This document shows, piece after piece, positions 1 to 5,538 of a stretch of 6,236 nt of DNA. Source of the DNA: Nitrososphaerota archaeon (GTDB taxonomy: Archaea > Thermoproteota > Nitrososphaeria > Nitrososphaerales > Gagatemarchaeaceae); contig PLCG01000065.1 of the NCBI GenBank assembly GCA_003135575.1, positions 32,035-38,270 of the forward strand, written 5' to 3'. Made by a program: the position numbers and the translations under genes. How positions within the stretch are numbered: position 1 is the first letter of the stretch; every line of letters starts with the position of its first letter. Below the pieces are notes generated by a model, which had not been told where the DNA came from, ran no database searches, and was given only the letters and a program-made list of their open reading frames with translations.

Positions 1-21
1 GTTCGACTCCTGTCGTTCCTG
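1..21 (+). tRNA. 3' end of a tRNA gene (partial; body lies upstream of the window)
   Basis: The first bases fit the 3' end of a tRNA exactly. G at 1 is position 53, TTCGACT at 2-8 is the seven-base T-loop with the invariant TTC, purine and A, and C at 9 is the invariant C61. CCTGT (9-13) is the 3' side of the T-stem, CGTTCCT (14-20) the 3' side of the acceptor stem, and G at 21 the discriminator. CCA is not encoded, which is common in archaea. The 5' partners (expected AGGAACG and ACAGG) are outside the window, so identity and anticodon cannot be read. The match is short, so this is a moderate-confidence call. Confidence 0.55.
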
Positions 22-32
22 GAGGCTTTCGA

Positions 33-45
33 GTCGATATTCGAC
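33..45. promoter_or_regulatory. Perfect 5-bp inverted repeat upstream of the rbcL TATA box (possible operator)
   Basis: GTCGA-TAT-TCGAC is an exact dyad with a 3-base centre. It lies between the tRNA end and the TATA-like box of the RuBisCO gene. Its place just upstream of the core promoter would suit a dimeric activator or repressor. A 10-base match can arise by chance, and no second copy was found at the other two promoters. Confidence 0.25.
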
Positions 46-53
46 GGACAAGA

Positions 54-61
54 CATAAATA
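54..61 (+). promoter_or_regulatory. Archaeal TATA-like box of the RuBisCO gene
   Basis: CATAAATA is the only AT-rich octamer in this GC-rich leader. Its centre lies about 32 bases before the ATG at 90. Archaeal transcription starts about 25-27 bases after the box centre, which predicts a start near 83-85 and a leader of only 5-7 bases. No Shine-Dalgarno-like sequence precedes the ATG, which fits leaderless or near-leaderless translation. Confidence 0.5.
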
Positions 62-89
62 ACCAGCGAGGCGCGAAAAATTCGTTCAC

Positions 90-1520
90 ATGACAACTGA
101 AGCAATACATGGTGAGAGAAGATGGAGCGCCCCAAGCGTCGAGCACGACAGGGGAGACATATTCTCCACTACTCCTGACAAGGTAGACGTCGACAAGAAC
201 GTTCTTGCGACTTTCTTCATCACCTGCGACCCAAGAGTCACGATTGACCAGGCAGGCGTGATCATCGCAGCAGAGCAATCCGTCGGGACTTTCACGGACG
301 TCTCGACGGCCACCGACCTCTCGACTAAGACCGCTGCAAAGATGTATTCCTACAAGTACGAAGACCCTTCAGGGTCGATGAAGCACTCGGGCTGGGTCAA
401 GGTTGCCTTCCCGACGTTCCTTTTGGACATGGACAACAGGGGGATACCTGACCTGTTCACGTTCGTCACAGGAAACTGGATGGGTTTCACGCCGATTCCA
501 AACAGCAAATGGATCGACTTCGAGCTGCCAAAGGACGTCCTGAAGCTCTTCAAGGGGCCCAAGTTCGGGACCGAGGGGCTGAGGGAGATAGTCGGCACGA
601 AGAAGAGCAGGCGCCCCCACGTCGGCATCACGATCAAGCCCAAGATGGGCGTCACCGACCAAGGCGCAGCGCAACAGTTCTACGACGCCGCGATGGGAGG
701 CGTCGACACTTTCAAGGACGACGAGACCTACCACAACCAGTGGTGCTCTCCCCTCCTAGACCGCGTCTCCAAGGTATACGAGTCGCTCGACAAGGCCAAG
801 TCTGAAGGCGCGCATCCTGAGGGCGACTACATGTACGCGCCACAGGTGACGGTGGACTCCGAGAGGTCGCTCGAGGTTGCCGACAAGATGATCGCACACG
901 GAGCAAGGGGCCTGATGCTAAACATCATGGCGACCTGGTATCCAGCCCTCAGGGCGCTGGCCGAGGACCCCAGCATCAACGTGCCTATCCACCTGCATCG
1001 CGCCTCGCACTCTGCTCTCACTAGACACCCTAGGCACGGAATCAGCTTCAAGGTGGTCGCCGCGCTCGGCAGGATCGCAGGAGGGGACATGATCCACGTC
1101 GGCACGGCAAGAGGGAAGCTGGGAGACGCGACAAAGTTCGTCGAGATACCCGAGGTCATGGACGCGATCCAGCGCCCAATGGACCACATCAAGCCGATGA
1201 TTGGCGTCTCTTCGGGAGGGCTCACTCCGCAAAACTACCACTACTCGCTCGACCTGATGGGTCTAGACATCCAGCTGCAGAACGGAGGCAGCGTCCACGG
1301 ACACCCGTGGGGGACCAAGGCCGGAGCGACCGCTGCGAGGCAAGCCGTGGATGCATACATGAAGAAGATCCCGATAGACGACTACGCAAAGGACCACCCC
1401 GAGCTGCAGGCGGCTCTCCAGTTCTTCGGCCAAAAATACGCGGTCGCCTCCGCGATGACCGCGGTGCCGGAACTAGGGAAGAAGGAGAGCGACTACAGGC
1501 ACATGTTCCGCTCAGAGTAG
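90..1520 (+). CDS. rbcL: Ribulose-1,5-bisphosphate carboxylase/oxygenase large chain, archaeal form III or II/III-like
   Basis: A 476-residue RuBisCO large subunit that adds CO2 to ribulose 1,5-bisphosphate, giving two 3-phosphoglycerates in the cytoplasm. The catalytic set can be read by spinach equivalence: E62 (E60), T67 (T65), N129 (N123), K183 and K185 (K175, K177, in IKPKMG), carbamylated K209 with D211 and E212 (KDDE), H303-R304 (H294-R295), H336 (H327), loop-6 K343 (K334), S375 with G376-G377, and G399-G400 (G403-G404). W66 is replaced by F68; form II enzymes also lack this Trp. It mixes features: the C-terminal DDYAKDHPEL and the GPKFGTEGLR segment recall form III, while DVSTAT after the T65 site and SVHGHPWGTKAGA recall form II/III. 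It lacks the long insert after loop 6 that I recall in Methanococcoides. It is longer than most form III chains (about 420-445), with extra residues at both ends. No small-subunit gene is visible. The ATG at 90 is supported by the TATA spacing. Active enzyme is likely; exact clade is uncertain. Confidence 0.95.
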   Translation: MTTEAIHGERRWSAPSVEHDRGDIFSTTPDKVDVDKNVLATFFITCDPRVTIDQAGVIIAAEQSVGTFTDVSTATDLSTKTAAKMYSYKYEDPSGSMKHSGWVKVAFPTFLLDMDNRGIPDLFTFVTGNWMGFTPIPNSKWIDFELPKDVLKLFKGPKFGTEGLREIVGTKKSRRPHVGITIKPKMGVTDQGAAQQFYDAAMGGVDTFKDDETYHNQWCSPLLDRVSKVYESLDKAKSEGAHPEGDYMYAPQVTVDSERSLEVADKMIAHGARGLMLNIMATWYPALRALAEDPSINVPIHLHRASHSALTRHPRHGISFKVVAALGRIAGGDMIHVGTARGKLGDATKFVEIPEVMDAIQRPMDHIKPMIGVSSGGLTPQNYHYSLDLMGLDIQLQNGGSVHGHPWGTKAGATAARQAVDAYMKKIPIDDYAKDHPELQAALQFFGQKYAVASAMTAVPELGKKESDYRHMFRSE

Positions 1521-1533
1521 AGAGTTGCTCACA

Positions 1534-1704
1534 ATGAAGAACCACACGAAGGGCGACATATACTGCAACTGCGGACAGTGTCCTCACGGCAACTCTCTTG
1601 AGTGCGCAAACTACGGATGCACTTGCTGCATAGGCGGAGAGTCCGGAAAGCCCTACGAGCTTCACTACCTGAAGAGCGCGGGCGCACCTGCAACCAACTT
1701 CTGA
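1534..1704 (+). CDS. Cys-rich mini-protein of 56 residues, probably metal-binding, function unknown
   Basis: A short reading frame starts at ATG 1534 and ends at TGA 1702-1704, 13 bases after the RuBisCO stop, so the two are probably co-transcribed. The product has seven cysteines at residues 11, 13, 16, 24, 29, 31 and 32, with H18, in the pattern C-x-C-x2-C-x-H-x5-C-x4-C-x-C-C. All lie between residues 11 and 32, and the C-terminal third is a plain tail. The clustering suggests a zinc- or iron-binding knuckle, or a metallothionein-like or redox role. I recall small proteins with CxCxxCxH...CxCC patterns in ammonia-oxidising archaea but cannot verify homology here. There is no clear Shine-Dalgarno, signal peptide or membrane segment. 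Dense patterned cysteines and archaeal-like codons argue for a real gene, but the function is not recognised. Confidence 0.7.
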   Translation: MKNHTKGDIYCNCGQCPHGNSLECANYGCTCCIGGESGKPYELHYLKSAGAPATNF

Positions 1705-1735
1705 GGCGGCAATCCAACCGTCTCTGGCTTGAACG

Positions 1736-1754
1736 AGGCCCTACCGCAGGGCCT
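1736..1754 (+). terminator. Perfect 7-bp GC-rich hairpin after the RuBisCO/mini-protein unit
   Basis: AGGCCCT (1736-1742) pairs fully with AGGGCCT (1748-1754) around the loop ACCGC. It lies 31 bases after the mini-protein stop. Only a broken pyrimidine tract follows, not a T-run, so it is more likely a 3'-end stabiliser or RNA structure than a classical intrinsic terminator. Confidence 0.35.
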
Positions 1755-1801
1755 TGCTCCCCAACTTTCTTGCTCCTCGCGAAGCAAAGGCTCAAGGTTC
1801 T

Positions 1802-1855
1802 CCCTTGCAATTCGTCCTTACGCCGCGATGCAAAGGGTGAGGCTATCGATTTTTT
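1802..1855 (+). terminator. Bulged hairpin followed by a T-run, candidate terminator
   Basis: CCCTTGCA (1802-1809) pairs with TGCAAAGGG (1829-1837), leaving one unpaired A, with a 19-base loop. Six T residues at 1850-1855 follow 12 bases later, then CTTGT. Archaeal termination needs mainly an oligo-T stretch in the non-template strand, so the T-run is the best candidate end of the upstream transcript. The hairpin may be incidental. Confidence 0.35.
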
Positions 1856-1895
1856 CTTGTCGCATTCCTCGATTGCGTGACCCGAACTTCGTTAA

Positions 1896-1903
1896 GCTTA
1901 AAA
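1896..1903 (+). promoter_or_regulatory. Archaeal TATA-like box for the kinase-transketolase operon
   Basis: GCTTAAAA matches the archaeal TATA consensus well. Its centre is about 26 bases before the GTG at 1926, so the predicted transcription start falls at or next to that start codon. This predicts a leaderless mRNA and is the main reason for choosing GTG 1926 over downstream TTG codons at 1938 and 1962. Confidence 0.6.
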
Positions 1904-1925
1904 CGGGGCCACAGTCTGGCGGACC

Positions 1926-2972
1926 GTGATTCAGGGCTTGCCGAGCCTTTCAATTGAAGGTTTGAACGGACTCCTCAAGAAATTCCAAGGCAAGCGCCTT
2001 CTTGTAGTCGGTGATTTTCTAGTCAGCAGATTTGTCGAGGTCTCCGCGAGGAAGCTCGCGAGAGAGGCGCCGGTCCCTGCAGGGGACTACGTCGGGGAGA
2101 CGCTCCTGCCGGGCGGGGCTGCGAACCTTGCGAACGAGGTCGCGTCCATGGGCGGGTCGGTCTCGGTCATAGGTCTCGTCGGCGATGACAACTACGGCGT
2201 CTGGCTGAAGGAGGACCTCACCAGGAACGGGGTAGGGACCGACGGAATAGTGGTCGATAAGTCAAGGCCGACGTCCCTAAGGACTTGGCTTATGGTAAAC
2301 AGGCTTCACTACCTGCGAATCGATCAAGAGGTAAGGAAAGAAGTGCAGATTCCGATAACAAAGACCTTCGCATCGGCAGCTGAGGGCATGATTCCCAACA
2401 TCGACACAGTTGTCTTCTCTGACTACGACAGAGGAGTCGTCACGTCCTCGCTCATCAGCACCGTAGTAGCCTCGGCGAGGAAGGCGGGGAAGATCGTGGT
2501 CGCCCAGCCCAAGGACAGGCACTACATGGATTTCAGCGGAGTGACCTACGTGAAATCGAACCTAGGGGAGGCCACACACGCGACCGGGATGGCGATGGTG
2601 AACGAGACCAGCCTGAGAAACATGGGGGTGAATCTCATGGGAAGGCTGGACTGCAAAGGGATCGTGATTACCAGGGGAGAGGAGGGCATGACAGTCTTCG
2701 ACCGTGAGCAGATCACTAGCTTCCCGCTTCCTTTCGGAAGGAAGAGCTTCTTCAACAAGGTCGGCGTGAGGGACGTCATGACGGGGGTGTTCTCGCTCGC
2801 CGTAGCAGCTGGCGGCTCGATAACCGAGGCGGCGTGCCTCAGCAACATCGCAGGGACGGTCCGGAGCGAAAAGCCGAGGACATCGACGCTGACGATCCAG
2901 GACTTGGAAAAGCGCTTGGAGTTGATGGGAGACTTCCTTAACCGTGTCTCGCAGATGCCGGTGAGGCGCTAA
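1926..2972 (+). CDS. PfkB-family (RfaE/HldE domain I-like) sugar kinase homologue with altered active-site motifs
   Basis: A 348-residue member of the ribokinase/PfkB fold, closest by eye to the kinase half of HldE (RfaE domain I). It shows VVGD (27-30), LPGGAANLANEVASMGG (61-77), RID (131-133), SDYDRG (165-170), the late ITRGEEGM strand (248-255), GVRD (280-283) and a C-terminal EAACLSNIAGTV helix. The HldE nucleotidyltransferase half is absent. Several key sites differ from what I know of the family. The sugar-binding Asp of GDxxxD is Ser34, DPKG is QPKD (194-197), and the GAGD anion hole with catalytic base reads GVRD, so the base D283 stays but the glycine becomes Arg. The gene opens a four-gene run with three pentose phosphate genes, and its stop is 3 bases before the transketolase start. 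Heptose kinase activity is unlikely. A sugar-phosphate or ribulose-phosphate kinase, or a non-catalytic relative, are options. The family is certain and the substrate unknown. Confidence 0.85.
   Translation: MIQGLPSLSIEGLNGLLKKFQGKRLLVVGDFLVSRFVEVSARKLAREAPVPAGDYVGETLLPGGAANLANEVASMGGSVSVIGLVGDDNYGVWLKEDLTRNGVGTDGIVVDKSRPTSLRTWLMVNRLHYLRIDQEVRKEVQIPITKTFASAAEGMIPNIDTVVFSDYDRGVVTSSLISTVVASARKAGKIVVAQPKDRHYMDFSGVTYVKSNLGEATHATGMAMVNETSLRNMGVNLMGRLDCKGIVITRGEEGMTVFDREQITSFPLPFGRKSFFNKVGVRDVMTGVFSLAVAAGGSITEAACLSNIAGTVRSEKPRTSTLTIQDLEKRLELMGDFLNRVSQMPVRR
2960..2966 (+). promoter_or_regulatory. Shine-Dalgarno-like site for the transketolase N-terminal subunit
   Basis: GGTGAGG lies inside the last codons of the kinase gene and matches the anti-Shine-Dalgarno CACCTCC tail well. 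It is 9 bases before ATG 2976 and 15 before the in-frame ATG 2982, so it favours the earlier start. Its presence here, and its absence before the TATA-driven genes, fits internal operon translation. Confidence 0.5.
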
Positions 2973-2975
2973 GAT

Positions 2976-3800
2976 ATGGGCATGGCTACTTCGCAGGAGA
3001 TTACTCGGCTGCAGGACCTCGCGCGGAACACAAGAAAGGTCATCCTCGAGACGCTGGCCGAGGCCGGGTCAGGCCATCCGGGAGGGTCCCTCTCAGCGGT
3101 GGAGCTGTTGGTCACACTTTACTTTTACAAACTAAAGCACGACCCCAAGAACCCAAAGTGGCCTGACAGGGACAGGTTCATCCTCAGCAAGGGGCACGGG
3201 GCTCCCCTGCTCTACTCGATCCTCGCACAAGCGGGGTACTTCCCACTTTCAGAGCTGAAGTCCCTGAGGAAGCTGGGGGCGCTGCTGCAAGGGCACCCGG
3301 ACATGGACATACCTGGCATCGAGATGCCAGCCGGCTCTGAGGGAATCGGCCTCTCCGTCGGCGTCGGGCAGGCCCTTGCCGCGAGGTTGGACGGAAGGCC
3401 TACGAGGACGTACGTCCTCATGGGAGACGGTGAGCAGGGCGAGGGCGAGGTGTGGGAGGCAGCGATGTCTGCCTCGAAGTTCAAGCTAGACAACCTGGTC
3501 GGGATGATTGACAGGAACGGAATCCAGCAGGACGGGCTGACGGAGCAGATCATGCCGCTCGAGCCCCTCGCTGCAAAGTGGCGCGCCTTCAACTGGAACG
3601 TGATCGAGGTGGACGGCTACGACTACCTCCAGCTGATAGAGGCGTTCGACACGGCCGAGATGACAAAGAACAGGCCCACGATGATCATCGCCCACACTGT
3701 GAAAGGAAAGGGCATCTCCTTCATGGAATGGTCGCCCATGTATCACGGCACCGCTCCTACGAAGGAGAAGATGGAAGACATCTACAAGGAGCTAAAGTAG
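2976..3800 (+). CDS. tkt: Transketolase, N-terminal (thiamine-diphosphate-binding) subunit
   Basis: A 274-residue protein matching the N-terminal half of transketolase, which with its partner moves two-carbon ketol units between sugar phosphates. Visible signatures are GSGHPGGSLS (31-40, catalytic His34), SKGHGAPLLY (71-80, His74), QGHPD (105-109), and the thiamine diphosphate and Mg motif beginning GDGEQGEGEVWEAA (150-163) and ending at N181 in DRNGIQQDG. The MYHGTAP segment (255-261) supplies the usual late His. Length fits split archaeal and bacterial transketolases. The partner subunit is two genes downstream (4538-5497), and a complete active site needs both. The start at ATG 2976 is only 3 bases after the kinase stop, indicating translational coupling. 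Confidence 0.96.
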   Translation: MGMATSQEITRLQDLARNTRKVILETLAEAGSGHPGGSLSAVELLVTLYFYKLKHDPKNPKWPDRDRFILSKGHGAPLLYSILAQAGYFPLSELKSLRKLGALLQGHPDMDIPGIEMPAGSEGIGLSVGVGQALAARLDGRPTRTYVLMGDGEQGEGEVWEAAMSASKFKLDNLVGMIDRNGIQQDGLTEQIMPLEPLAAKWRAFNWNVIEVDGYDYLQLIEAFDTAEMTKNRPTMIIAHTVKGKGISFMEWSPMYHGTAPTKEKMEDIYKELK

Positions 3801-3812
3801 GAAAGGGATCTT

Positions 3813-3819
3813 GGTGGAG
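3813..3819 (+). promoter_or_regulatory. Shine-Dalgarno-like site that decides the epimerase start
   Basis: GGTGGAG lies 6 bases before ATG 3826. It overlaps the alternative in-frame TTG (3811) and GTG (3814) codons, which would make those poor starts. The short spacing and purine-rich match favour ATG 3826. Confidence 0.45.
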
Positions 3820-3825
3820 AAGACG

Positions 3826-4536
3826 ATGCCTCTCGCAGAGATCAAGAGGAAGATCAAGATTGCCCCTTCGATTCTCGGGGGGGACCAGGCAAACTTCGCG
3901 GCAGCGCTCGAGATCGCGGTGAAGGGAGGGGCTGACCAGGTCCACCTTGACGTCATCGACGGCCACTTTGCGCCCAACATCACCTTCGGTCCGGGGACGG
4001 TGAAGGCCCTCAGGAAGAGGACGGACCTGAAGTTCGACACTCACCTCATGATAGACGAGCCCGAGAAGTTCGTCGACAAGTTCCTGGACGCAGGGTCTGA
4101 CCTATTCTGTTTCCACGCGGAGGCGCTGACCGGAGAGCGCTTCGATGCGCTCTACTCGAAAATCCACTCGAAAGGCAAGGTGATAGGGCTTGCCCTGAAA
4201 CCCTCGACTGAGATGCCGGAATGGGTCGAGAAGAGGCTGGACAAGCTTGACACGCTGTGCGTCATGACGGTGAACCCGGGATTCAGCGGCCAGTCGATGA
4301 TTATGTCGGTCATGCCGAAACTTGAGAAGATTACGCAGATGCTAAACGACAAGGGCCTCCCAATCGACATCGAGATTGACGGCGGAGTGGAGCTCGAGAC
4401 ATTGGAGCACGTGGTAAAGCGTGGAGGCAACGTCCTGGTAGCGGGTGCCGGTGTATACTACAAGCCCGACCCGATCAAGGCAGTCGGGATACTCCGCGAA
4501 AAGGCAAAACAGGCGATTGCGACGGGGGCTGCTTAA
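3826..4536 (+). CDS. rpe: Ribulose-phosphate 3-epimerase
   Basis: A 236-residue TIM-barrel epimerase interconverting ribulose 5-phosphate and xylulose 5-phosphate. Family landmarks are all present: KIAPSILGGD (11-20, Ser15), QVHLDVIDGHFAPNITFGP (38-56, metal ligands His40 and Asp42), FDTHLMIDEP (70-79, metal ligand His73), FHAEAL (96-101), GLALKPST (121-128), VMTVNPGFSGQ (146-156, phosphate and lid region) and IEIDGGVE (182-189, Asp185, the paired acid). The catalytic and metal set is therefore complete. A small departure is VAGAG where many homologues read AGSA. An upstream TTG at 3811 would add five residues, but the ribosome-site spacing favours ATG 3826. The gene sits between the two transketolase halves, 25 bases after the N-terminal one and 1 base before the C-terminal one, so the three form one expression unit. 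Epimerase output feeds transketolase and supplies ribulose 5-phosphate, the RuBP precursor. Confidence 0.95.
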   Translation: MPLAEIKRKIKIAPSILGGDQANFAAALEIAVKGGADQVHLDVIDGHFAPNITFGPGTVKALRKRTDLKFDTHLMIDEPEKFVDKFLDAGSDLFCFHAEALTGERFDALYSKIHSKGKVIGLALKPSTEMPEWVEKRLDKLDTLCVMTVNPGFSGQSMIMSVMPKLEKITQMLNDKGLPIDIEIDGGVELETLEHVVKRGGNVLVAGAGVYYKPDPIKAVGILREKAKQAIATGAA

Positions 4537-4537
4537 G

Positions 4538-5497
4538 ATGCTCGAAAAAATGGGCGCCATGCGGACTGCCTACGGCGAGGCCCTAGTCGAGCTGGGCGCG
4601 AACAACCAGCGCATCGTGGTCGTCGGCGCGGACACCACTGACTCGCTAAAGTCCGGCATGTTCGGGGCCAAGTACCCAGAGAGATTTTTCAACCTAGGCA
4701 TCGCGGAGCAGAACCTTATCGGAGTTGCCGCGGGGCTGGCGTTCGGCGGGAAGGTGGCCTACGCAGGCACCTACGCGATTTTCGTCCCCGGGAAATGCGT
4801 CGACCAGATTCGCAACATGCTCTGCTACGCCGACCTCGACGTCAAGATAGTCTGCTCTCACGCTGGCATCACGGTAGGGCCGGACGGAGGCTCGCACGAG
4901 CAGGTCGAAGACATCGCTCTGATGCGGTGCGTGCCGCACATGAGGGTCGTCGTCCCAGCAGACGCAGTCGCTGTCAAGAGCATCGTAAAGGCGATCGCTG
5001 ACATCCCAGGCCCGTTCTACGTGAGGTTAACCAGAGGGGTCATCAAGGGCTCGAACACCCCGATCGTCTACGAGAACGGCTTTGAGTACAAGCTCGGCAA
5101 GGCGAACCTGATACGGGAAGGCAGCGACGTGGCGATCTTCGGCTGCGGGATAATGCTCCCAGAGGCACTGAGAGCGGCCGAATCCCTCGCGACCAAGGGA
5201 GTCTCGGCGAGCGTCATCGACATTCACACGGTGAAACCAATCGACGAGGAGATGATACTAAAGTACGCGAGGAAGTGCGGCGCCGCAGTGAGCGCTGAGG
5301 AGCACAACATCATGGGAGGGATGGGCTCCGCGGTCTCAGAGGTGCTCACGGACCAATACCCGATACCCCTCAAGAGGGTAGGAGTCAACGACACCTTCGG
5401 TGAGAGCGGGGAAGCCCAGGAGCTCCTCAACAAGTACGGCCTGACGGCTGCCCATATCGAGGACGCGGCCAGACAGGCCATCGCTATGAAGCGATGA
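4538..5497 (+). CDS. tkt: Transketolase, C-terminal (pyrimidine-binding) subunit
   Basis: A 319-residue partner of the N-terminal transketolase subunit at 2976-3800. It covers the pyrimidine-binding and C-terminal domains. Signatures are the opening MRTAYGEALVELG (8-20), GIAEQNLIGVAAGLA (54-68, with Glu57, which activates thiamine diphosphate), YAGTYAIFVP (75-84), HAGITVGPDGGSHEQVED (108-125, substrate-phosphate and channel residues), and a transketolase C domain from about residue 195 with DIHTVKPID (228-236) and EEHNIMGGMGSAV (254-266). The frame stays open upstream to an ATG at 4445, but that would overlap the epimerase by over 90 bases. ATG 4538, one base after the epimerase stop, gives the usual family N-terminus, so it was chosen. 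The near-overlap indicates translational coupling and balanced production of both subunits. Confidence 0.95.
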   Translation: MLEKMGAMRTAYGEALVELGANNQRIVVVGADTTDSLKSGMFGAKYPERFFNLGIAEQNLIGVAAGLAFGGKVAYAGTYAIFVPGKCVDQIRNMLCYADLDVKIVCSHAGITVGPDGGSHEQVEDIALMRCVPHMRVVVPADAVAVKSIVKAIADIPGPFYVRLTRGVIKGSNTPIVYENGFEYKLGKANLIREGSDVAIFGCGIMLPEALRAAESLATKGVSASVIDIHTVKPIDEEMILKYARKCGAAVSAEEHNIMGGMGSAVSEVLTDQYPIPLKRVGVNDTFGESGEAQELLNKYGLTAAHIEDAARQAIAMKR

Positions 5498-5505
5498 AAC
5501 GATAG

Positions 5506-5513
5506 CTTTATTA
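5506..5513 (+). promoter_or_regulatory. Archaeal TATA-like box for the transaldolase gene
   Basis: CTTTATTA is an AT-rich box in the 41-base gap after the transketolase C-terminal gene. Its centre is about 29 bases before ATG 5539, predicting a start within a few bases of the ATG and a leaderless mRNA. It suggests transaldolase has its own promoter, though read-through from upstream is possible. Confidence 0.5.
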
Positions 5514-5538
5514 GAAAAATCTCGGCAAGTGTGCCTGA

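Larger units (their letters stand above)
1705..1925. other. Gene-free stretch between the two transcription units, with hairpins and a promoter
   Basis: These 221 bases hold no convincing gene; overlapping short frames cross the hairpins and lack any family signature. Three candidate stem-loops occur in order: a perfect 7-bp stem at 1736-1754, a weaker one at about 1768-1788 (TTGCT/AGCAA), and an 8-bp stem with one bulged A at 1802-1837. These are followed by a T-run at 1850-1855 and a TATA-like box at 1896-1903. The likely roles are ending the rbcL transcript and starting the kinase-transketolase transcript. A small structured RNA is possible but unproven. Confidence 0.5.

Noticed and set aside
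827..1225. Antisense open frame inside rbcL
   Set aside because: It lies fully within the highly conserved RuBisCO active-site region on the other strand and shows no recognisable protein signature.
90..1520. RuBisCO-like protein (form IV) without carboxylase activity
   Set aside because: K175, K201, D203, E204, H294, K334 equivalents are all present, unlike form IV proteins.
1222..1665. Long antisense open frame across the end of rbcL and the mini-protein
   Set aside because: It mirrors codon-position GC bias of the sense genes, is low-complexity (Ser/Arg-rich), has no family motif and no promoter.
1602..1880. Forward frame of 92 codons overlapping the mini-protein and spacer
   Set aside because: It overlaps the Cys-rich gene out of frame, passes through the hairpins, is Arg/Leu-rich and lacks a promoter or ribosome site.
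1926..2972. ADP-heptose synthase (HldE) for LPS
   Set aside because: The nucleotidyltransferase half is missing, the sugar-binding Asp is changed, and the neighbours are pentose phosphate genes.
3212..3592. Antisense open frame inside the transketolase N-terminal gene
   Set aside because: It is a shadow of a conserved gene, Ser/Pro-rich with no domain.
3811..3825. TTG/GTG starts upstream of the epimerase ATG
   Set aside because: They overlap the GGTGGAG ribosome site that is correctly spaced for ATG 3826; kept only as a minor alternative.
4445..4537. Upstream extension of the transketolase C-terminal subunit to ATG 4445
   Set aside because: It would overlap rpe by 92 bases and adds a Ser/Arg-rich stretch not seen in the family; ATG 4538 gives the normal N-terminus.
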